A stretch of DNA of 64,000 bases from Hyphomicrobiales bacterium (GTDB lineage Bacteria > Pseudomonadota > Alphaproteobacteria > Rhizobiales > Xanthobacteraceae). Shown here in pieces: positions 59,608-64,000 of this stretch. Each line of letters starts with the position of its first letter. Positions within the stretch are counted from its first letter, which is position 1. A program made the position numbers and the translations under genes. Location of the stretch: assembly GCA_009377695.1 (NCBI GenBank), contig WHTP01000013.1, positions 1 to 64,000 of the forward strand. Direction: 5' to 3'. The notes below the pieces were generated by a model, which was given only the letters and a program-made list of their open reading frames with translations, ran no database searches and had not been told where the DNA came from.

Positions 59608-61275
59608 TCACGACGCGCGCAGCCGGTAGACACCGACGCTCTCGCGGCCGAACTTGCCGAGGTTCATGCCATTGACACGCTCCGCCAATTCCGCCGTGCG
59701 TCCGAGCTTCGCAAGCTCCGCAAGAAACGCCTGCTCCGAGCGTTCGGTGATGAGCGCGAGCCGGCAGCCGCCGCTTGCGAGAAACTTGGCAGCGTCGGGC
59801 GGAAAGCCGAGAATGGTGTTCGTCCCCACCATGAAGACCAGGCTCGGCTGATGATAGTCCGCCGATACGACCTGCGGCGTCCCGCACGGCGCATTGCGTG
59901 CGACGGCGGCAGCGAGCCGTGGGCTCAGCCATAGATTATCCATCTTCGGAGCGACCAGCCCAAGCGCGGCTCCTTGCACCATGATCGCACCGATCGCGAT
60001 CGTGGCCGCAAAGGTCGCCGGCGAGATCGACTGCCGCCTTTGCACGCCCCAGGCCAGGATCGCGACGGCGGCGAGCGATACGGCAATGGCCGCGATCGAG
60101 ACGGTGCCCGCCACCACATAAAGCGCGGCCGCAATCGCCGCGACCAAGAGCACTGCGCCTGCAACCAGCGTCCAGGCCAGCAGCGGACCGAGTTGGCGAC
60201 CGTTGAGCATCGCCAGCGCGATCAAGCCGGCAATCGCCGGATAGGTCGGAAGCACGTAGTGGGGGAGCTTGGTGACGATCAGCTCGAAGATGATCCAGGT
60301 CGGGATGATCCAGGCCAGACAGAACCTGACCGCGGGCTCATTCCGGTTCTTCCAGACCCACGGCGCCGCGACGATCGTAAAGAGCGCAGCCGGCGCGAAG
60401 GTCAGCCAGAACAACAGCAAGTAGTAGCCCGGCGGGAAGCCATGGCCTTGCTGCCCGGCTGCGACCTTGCCGAGCATGCTGTGGCCGATGGCAGTGATGA
60501 AGAACTCACCGCCGCTCACAATCGCAATCGCGACAAACCACGGCAGGATCAAAGCCAGAAACAACCATATGCCAAGCTTCGGGCGCAGCGCCTTGAACCA
60601 TGCAAGCGATCGGTCCCACGCGAGCAGTGCTAACGTCGTCGATCCCACCACGAGCAGGATCAGCGGACCCTTGACGAGCATCCCGGCTGCGAGCGCCACC
60701 CAGAACATCATGGCGGTCGCGGACGACAGCGCCTGGCCGAGATAAGCCCGCGCCAGAACCCCCATGGCGCCGATCGTCGTTGCCAGAAGCACAGCGTCGG
60801 TCTTGGCCAACCGAGCTTCCATTCCCAGCAGGACCGACGACGCCATGAACAGCGCCGCAATGAAGGCGCCAGTCGAGCCGACGATCGCGAGCATTGCCCA
60901 ATAGGTCAGGCCGACCGCCGCGATTGCTCCCAGCAGCGACGGAAGACGGTGCACCCAGATCGGCGCGCGTGCGTCAAATCCGGTAATCTTGGCGGCCGCT
61001 GCCTGCAGCCAATAGATGCCGACCGGCTGCAGATAGCGCGGCGTCTCCTGGAAACGGATATCGAGATAATTACCAGTCTCCATCATCTGCCGCGTGGCCT
61101 GCGCGTAGCGGGCCTCATCGCGGTCGATCGGCGGAATCTGGAAAAACCCGGGAAGGAAGGCGAGCAGCGCCAGGACGACGAGGACGATCGCCGAGCGCGC
61201 GCGCGACGCGGTGATGCGGTCCATTCGGTCCGGAATTCGATACGAAATCTCCGGCCCTGCGGTTTGAATCGCCAT
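59608..61275 (-). CDS. GT39 (ArnT/Rgt-like) glycosyltransferase (copy 2)
   Basis: A 555-residue paralogue of the gene at 57065. PGFFQIPPIDRDEARYAQATRQMMETG and RYLQPVGIYWLQ match the acidic catalytic loop and the following helix; IPTWIIFELIVTKLPHYVLPTYP is shared with the other copy too. It transfers a sugar from a polyprenyl-phosphate carrier to an envelope lipid such as lipid A, presumably the carrier made by the adjacent GT2. The start chosen is the ATG at 61275. Confidence 0.9.
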   Translation of the reverse strand: MAIQTAGPEISYRIPDRMDRITASRARSAIVLVVLALLAFLPGFFQIPPIDRDEARYAQATRQMMETGNYLDIRFQETPRYLQPVGIYWLQAAAAKITGFDARAPIWVHRLPSLLGAIAAVGLTYWAMLAIVGSTGAFIAALFMASSVLLGMEARLAKTDAVLLATTIGAMGVLARAYLGQALSSATAMMFWVALAAGMLVKGPLILLVVGSTTLALLAWDRSLAWFKALRPKLGIWLFLALILPWFVAIAIVSGGEFFITAIGHSMLGKVAAGQQGHGFPPGYYLLLFWLTFAPAALFTIVAAPWVWKNRNEPAVRFCLAWIIPTWIIFELIVTKLPHYVLPTYPAIAGLIALAMLNGRQLGPLLAWTLVAGAVLLVAAIAAALYVVAGTVSIAAIAVSLAAVAILAWGVQRRQSISPATFAATIAIGAIMVQGAALGLVAPKMDNLWLSPRLAAAVARNAPCGTPQVVSADYHQPSLVFMVGTNTILGFPPDAAKFLASGGCRLALITERSEQAFLAELAKLGRTAELAERVNGMNLGKFGRESVGVYRLRAS

Positions 61276-61339
61276 ACGCCTGTCCAATTGCGGGGATCGC
61301 GGGCACCCTAAAGAATTCGTGGGATCGTGGGAAGCCGCG

Positions 61340-63592
61340 CTATTGCAACCGTACCAGCACGCTGTCGGTCGAGCCGGTCGAATCGATGACCGTCAGGCGG
61401 ACAAATCCCGGGCCTTCCGGCTCGAAAAACACCGTATTGCGCCGACCCGACGGAGCATCCACCGGTAACCCATTGACGAGCACCGTCAGCGGCCCGACCC
61501 CGCCGGCCAGCTTCAGCGCGATTGACTCCGGACGGCCATCCCCAGAATTTGCGAGTTCCAGTCGCGCCCCATTCGGCGGGAACATGATCCGGACCTGCGT
61601 GTCCGCCCGCTCGCCGACGATGCCGTCCGGCCGGAAGCGCTGCAAGGGCGGCGGCAGGCTGCCGGTCGCGGCCGCCAGCGTGCCGCGCGGCGCAGCCGGC
61701 AGCGGCGTTGGCAGGCTACCGGTGCGGGCGAAGGCATCGAACAGGATCGGCGCCGCCGCGTGGCGGGCGATCAGCCCCGGCACCGGCGCGCCGTCCGGCC
61801 GCCCGACCCAGACGCCAATCGTACGCTTGCCGTCGAAGCCGACCGCCCAGGCGTCGCGGTAGCCGTAGGAGGTGCCCGTTTTGAACGCGATGCGTCCGCG
61901 GGCAGCGTTCTCGGGCGGCGGTGTGCCGAGCATGACATTGCCGAGATACCAGGCGGCGACCGGCTCCATCAGCCGGCGCGGTGCCGGCGCTTCGCCGGCC
62001 GTGTCCATGCGCTCGGTGAAGGCGACCGTGTTGCCGAGCCGCGCCACACCCGCATAGAGCATCACCAGATCATTGAGCGTCACGCCGACGCCGCCGAGCC
62101 CCATCGCCAATCCCGGCGCTTCGCCGCGCGGCAGCACCAGCGCGCCGCCCGCCTGTGCCAGCCTTGCGGTGAAGCGGCTCGCGCCGACGCGCTCGAGAAC
62201 CGCGACCGCGGGCACGTTGAGCGAGAGTTGCAACGCACGGCGCACCGTCACCGTTCCCTGAAACGTCAGATCGAAATTTTCCGGCGCATAGTTGCCGTAG
62301 CGGATCGGACGATCATCGATCAGCGTCTCGGGATGGATGAGGCCGTCCTCGAATCCAAGGCCGTAGATGAACGGCTTGAGCGCGGAGCCTGGCGAGCGTA
62401 ACGCCTGGGTCATGTCGACCTGGCCGGCGCGGCCCGCATCGAAATAATCTGACGACGCGACGCGCGCGTGCACCTCGCCAGTCTCGTTGTCGACGACGAG
62501 AATGGCGACCGAGAGCGAGGGACCAAGCGTGCGCGCACGCTCGCGCGCAAGATCTTCAAGCGCCTTCTGCAGCGGCGCCTGAATGGTGAGGCGATGGATA
62601 GCGCGGTTGGGCACCGCGGCCATGACCGCATCGGCCGAATGCGGCGCCAACGCCGGCATCGGACGGCGGCCCTCCACGACGGCTTCCTGCTTGGCACGCT
62701 CGATCTCGTCGGCCGGAACGACGCCTGCTGCCGCGAGCCGGTCGAGCACACGATCGCGCGCGGCCCGCGCGACTTTGGCGGAACGGTCGGGCCGCCGGAC
62801 TTCCGGCGATTGCGGCAGGGCCACCAGCAGCGCCGATTCCGCAAGCGTCAGCCGCCGCGGCTCCTTGCCGAAATAGGCGAGCGAGGCCGCGCGGATGCCT
62901 TCGAGATTGCCGCCATAGGGCGCGAGGCTGAAGTAAAGCGCGAGGATCTGGTCCTTACTCAGCATGCGTTCGAGTTGGACCGCACGCACCATCTGGCGAA
63001 GCTTTGCAACGAAGCTCCGCTCGCTGCGGGGCTCCAAGAGCCGCGCGACCTGCATGGTCAGGGTCGACGCCCCTGACACGATACGGCCGTTGACGACGAG
63101 TTGCGAGAACGCGCGGCCGAGCGCCAGCGGATCGACGCCCTGGTGGCTGAGGAAGCGGCGGTCCTCATAGGCGTAGAGCATAGCCAGGAAGCGCGGGTCG
63201 ACGTCCTCGCGCGTCGCTGGCAGCCGCCAGCGCCCCTCCGGCGTGGTGTAGGGGCGCAGCAGTCGTCCGTCGCGGTCAACCACGAGCGTGGAGAACGCGA
63301 GCCCCTCGCCGCGCGGCACGGGACCGAGCGACGCGATCCACCACCAGCCTGCGCCGGCGGTGGCGACAGCCGCGATCAGGGAGGCGGCCGCCGTGTATCG
63401 CAGAACGCGCCAAATCTTCCGCCGGTCATTCCGGGGTGCCGCATCGCAGGCAAGTTTACGCAGCCTGCGTACACTTGGCTGCGTGCGGCGAGCCCGGAAT
63501 CCATACGCCGCAGCCGTGGTTATGGACTCCGGGCTCGCGGGCTTTCGCCCACGCCCCGGAGTGACGGAGAGATTGGTCGAGCCGTCGCTCAT
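61340..63592 (-). CDS. pbpC: penicillin-binding protein 1C
   Basis: A 750-residue bifunctional peptidoglycan synthase. After a membrane helix (about residues 60-82) the glycosyltransferase 51 part has AYEDRRFLSHQGVDPLALGRAF and GASTLTMQVARLL. The transpeptidase part has SPGSALKPFIYGLGFEDG (SxxK) and KTGTSYGYRDAWAVGFDG. The C-terminal 100 residues are the BiPBP_C beta domain. The ATG at 63592 overlaps the macroglobulin stop by four bases, and no other in-frame start exists before the membrane helix. Residues about 9-57 are encoded by a palindromic repeat. Confidence 0.93.
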   Translation of the reverse strand: MSDGSTNLSVTPGRGRKPASPESITTAAAYGFRARRTQPSVRRLRKLACDAAPRNDRRKIWRVLRYTAAASLIAAVATAGAGWWWIASLGPVPRGEGLAFSTLVVDRDGRLLRPYTTPEGRWRLPATREDVDPRFLAMLYAYEDRRFLSHQGVDPLALGRAFSQLVVNGRIVSGASTLTMQVARLLEPRSERSFVAKLRQMVRAVQLERMLSKDQILALYFSLAPYGGNLEGIRAASLAYFGKEPRRLTLAESALLVALPQSPEVRRPDRSAKVARAARDRVLDRLAAAGVVPADEIERAKQEAVVEGRRPMPALAPHSADAVMAAVPNRAIHRLTIQAPLQKALEDLARERARTLGPSLSVAILVVDNETGEVHARVASSDYFDAGRAGQVDMTQALRSPGSALKPFIYGLGFEDGLIHPETLIDDRPIRYGNYAPENFDLTFQGTVTVRRALQLSLNVPAVAVLERVGASRFTARLAQAGGALVLPRGEAPGLAMGLGGVGVTLNDLVMLYAGVARLGNTVAFTERMDTAGEAPAPRRLMEPVAAWYLGNVMLGTPPPENAARGRIAFKTGTSYGYRDAWAVGFDGKRTIGVWVGRPDGAPVPGLIARHAAAPILFDAFARTGSLPTPLPAAPRGTLAAATGSLPPPLQRFRPDGIVGERADTQVRIMFPPNGARLELANSGDGRPESIALKLAGGVGPLTVLVNGLPVDAPSGRRNTVFFEPEGPGFVRLTVIDSTGSTDSVLVRLQ
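63422..63567. repeat. composite palindromic repeat inside the 5' end of pbpC
   Basis: The ends, CCGGTCATTCCGGGGTG (63422-63438) and its near-complement CACGCCCCGGAGTGACGG (63550-63567), match a repeat common in this bacterial group. An inner stem pairs GAGCCCGGAATCCATA (63490-63505) with TATGGACTCCGGGCTC (63521-63536), with one mismatch. A third, imperfect stem spans about 63448-63482. The whole element is read in frame and supplies about 49 residues of pbpC's cytoplasmic N-terminus. Confidence 0.85.
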
Positions 63593-64000
63593 CGCGCCGC
63601 CGTGATCTCGATCCTGCCGGTGCCGGTGCGACCGAAGCGGTCGGGACGATACATGTCCTCGACGAACGCCTGCGGATGCACGTAGCTCCCCGGCGATACC
63701 GCGCGCACGATATAGGCCACAGTGAACACCGCCGGATCGCCGCTCTTGCGATTGAACGCGGCGCTGAAGCGATCGTCGCGGAACTCCGAATTGACCGGCG
63801 TGGCGGCCTCCTGAATCCAAGGCAACGTGCCGGCTTCGCCGGAAGAGACGAGACGCGGATTGTCGATCTCGAACCCGGCCGGCAGGTAGTCGGCGACGAT
63901 GACACGGCCGAACTGCGGCTGCGGCTCGGTGATGCGCAGCACCACCGCGAAGCGATCGTTCTGCTTCGCCTGCGTTGGATCGGCGGGCTTGCCGTCGAGC
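63589..64000 (-). CDS. bacterial alpha-2-macroglobulin (C-terminal part)
   Basis: The final 136 codons of a gene whose start lies beyond the window. LRITEPQPQFGRVIVADYLPAGFEIDNPRLV and SEFRDDRFSAAFNRKSGDPAVFTVAYIVRAVSPGSYVHPQAFVEDMYRPDRFGRT match the end of YfhM-type macroglobulins, periplasmic lipoproteins that trap proteases. The pairing with pbpC, and their four-base overlap, is the usual arrangement and supports both calls. Confidence 0.88.
   Translation of the reverse strand, partial: LDGKPADPTQAKQNDRFAVVLRITEPQPQFGRVIVADYLPAGFEIDNPRLVSSGEAGTLPWIQEAATPVNSEFRDDRFSAAFNRKSGDPAVFTVAYIVRAVSPGSYVHPQAFVEDMYRPDRFGRTGTGRIEITAAR

Noticed and set aside
1-64000. CRISPR arrays, prophage, transposase genes or rRNA
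   Set aside because: No regularly spaced direct repeats, integrase, transposase or rRNA-like sequence could be found on either strand by reading.

Overview
The window looks like chromosome of an alphaproteobacterium of the Rhizobiales, most likely in the Bradyrhizobiaceae/Xanthobacteraceae group. This is inferred from gene content and layout (pcm, tolC, popZ and valS together; a complete aapJQMP general amino-acid importer next to metC; a MASE1 kinase with a FixJ-type regulator; Bug-family binding protein), from high GC, and from several short palindromic intergenic repeat families of the kind common in these genomes. No phage, plasmid, CRISPR or complete insertion sequence is visible.

Layout. 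1-6.1 kb (minus strand): a truncated beta-propeller protein, a solute-binding/decarboxylase-like protein, a DUF2459 protein, an NAD-dependent epimerase and valS. 6.2-10.8 kb: an MFS transporter, then popZ, tolC and pcm. 11-12.9 kb: tRNA-Cys, tRNA-Asn and small proteins (DUF1127-like, GlsB/YeaQ-like, ribbon-helix-helix). 13-16.6 kb: serine hydrolase, alpha/beta hydrolase, a LysR remnant and a DUF6152/DUF6644-like pair. 16.7-22.3 kb: a long minus-strand array of amidohydrolase, Rieske protein, three AHSA1/SRPBCC proteins, an NTF2-like protein, two VOC proteins and an ArsR regulator. 22.5-25.8 kb: a second Hfq-like protein, then a thioredoxin-reductase-like flavoprotein with a Cys-version UGSC-like protein and a conserved 359-residue unknown. 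26-29.7 kb: Bug-family binding protein, small membrane protein, MetE-like protein, TerC protein. 29.9-32.7 kb: MASE1 histidine kinase and FixJ-type regulator. 33-43 kb: a CaCA-type cation exchanger, an eleven-kilobase-scale Mrp/Mbh-like antiporter operon with three ND4/ND5-type subunits, a decayed membrane gene and a second TerC. 43-48.1 kb: a bicupin, then cysK, sseA, an SDR and a persulfide dioxygenase-rhodanese fusion. 48.1-55 kb: a glycosyltransferase, aapPMQJ and metC. 55-61.3 kb: a duplicated envelope glycosylation cluster (two GT2, two GT39, PAP2, LpxA_N-domain protein). 61.3-64 kb: pbpC and the end of an alpha-2-macroglobulin gene.

How genes work together. cysK, sseA and the persulfide dioxygenase-rhodanese form a sulfide/sulfane-sulfur unit. 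The Mrp-like operon, CaCA exchanger and two TerC proteins form a cation-homeostasis region. The GT2/GT39/PAP2/LpxA_N genes probably make and use a polyprenyl-phosphate sugar to decorate lipid A or another envelope lipid. pbpC with the macroglobulin gene is the usual periplasmic defence/repair pair.

Most notable observations. (1) Two copies of the same structured leader sequence precede two unrelated cation transporter genes (CaCA and TerC), with a covarying hairpin; this is the best candidate for an undescribed cis-regulatory RNA. (2) A composite palindromic repeat of about 146 bp lies in frame inside the 5' end of pbpC. (3) A 71-bp hairpin repeat occurs twice, and the second copy overlaps a stop codon. 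(4) The thioredoxin-reductase/UGSC-like/unknown operon may be an uncharacterised redox system. All assignments come from reading the sequence; no database search was run.
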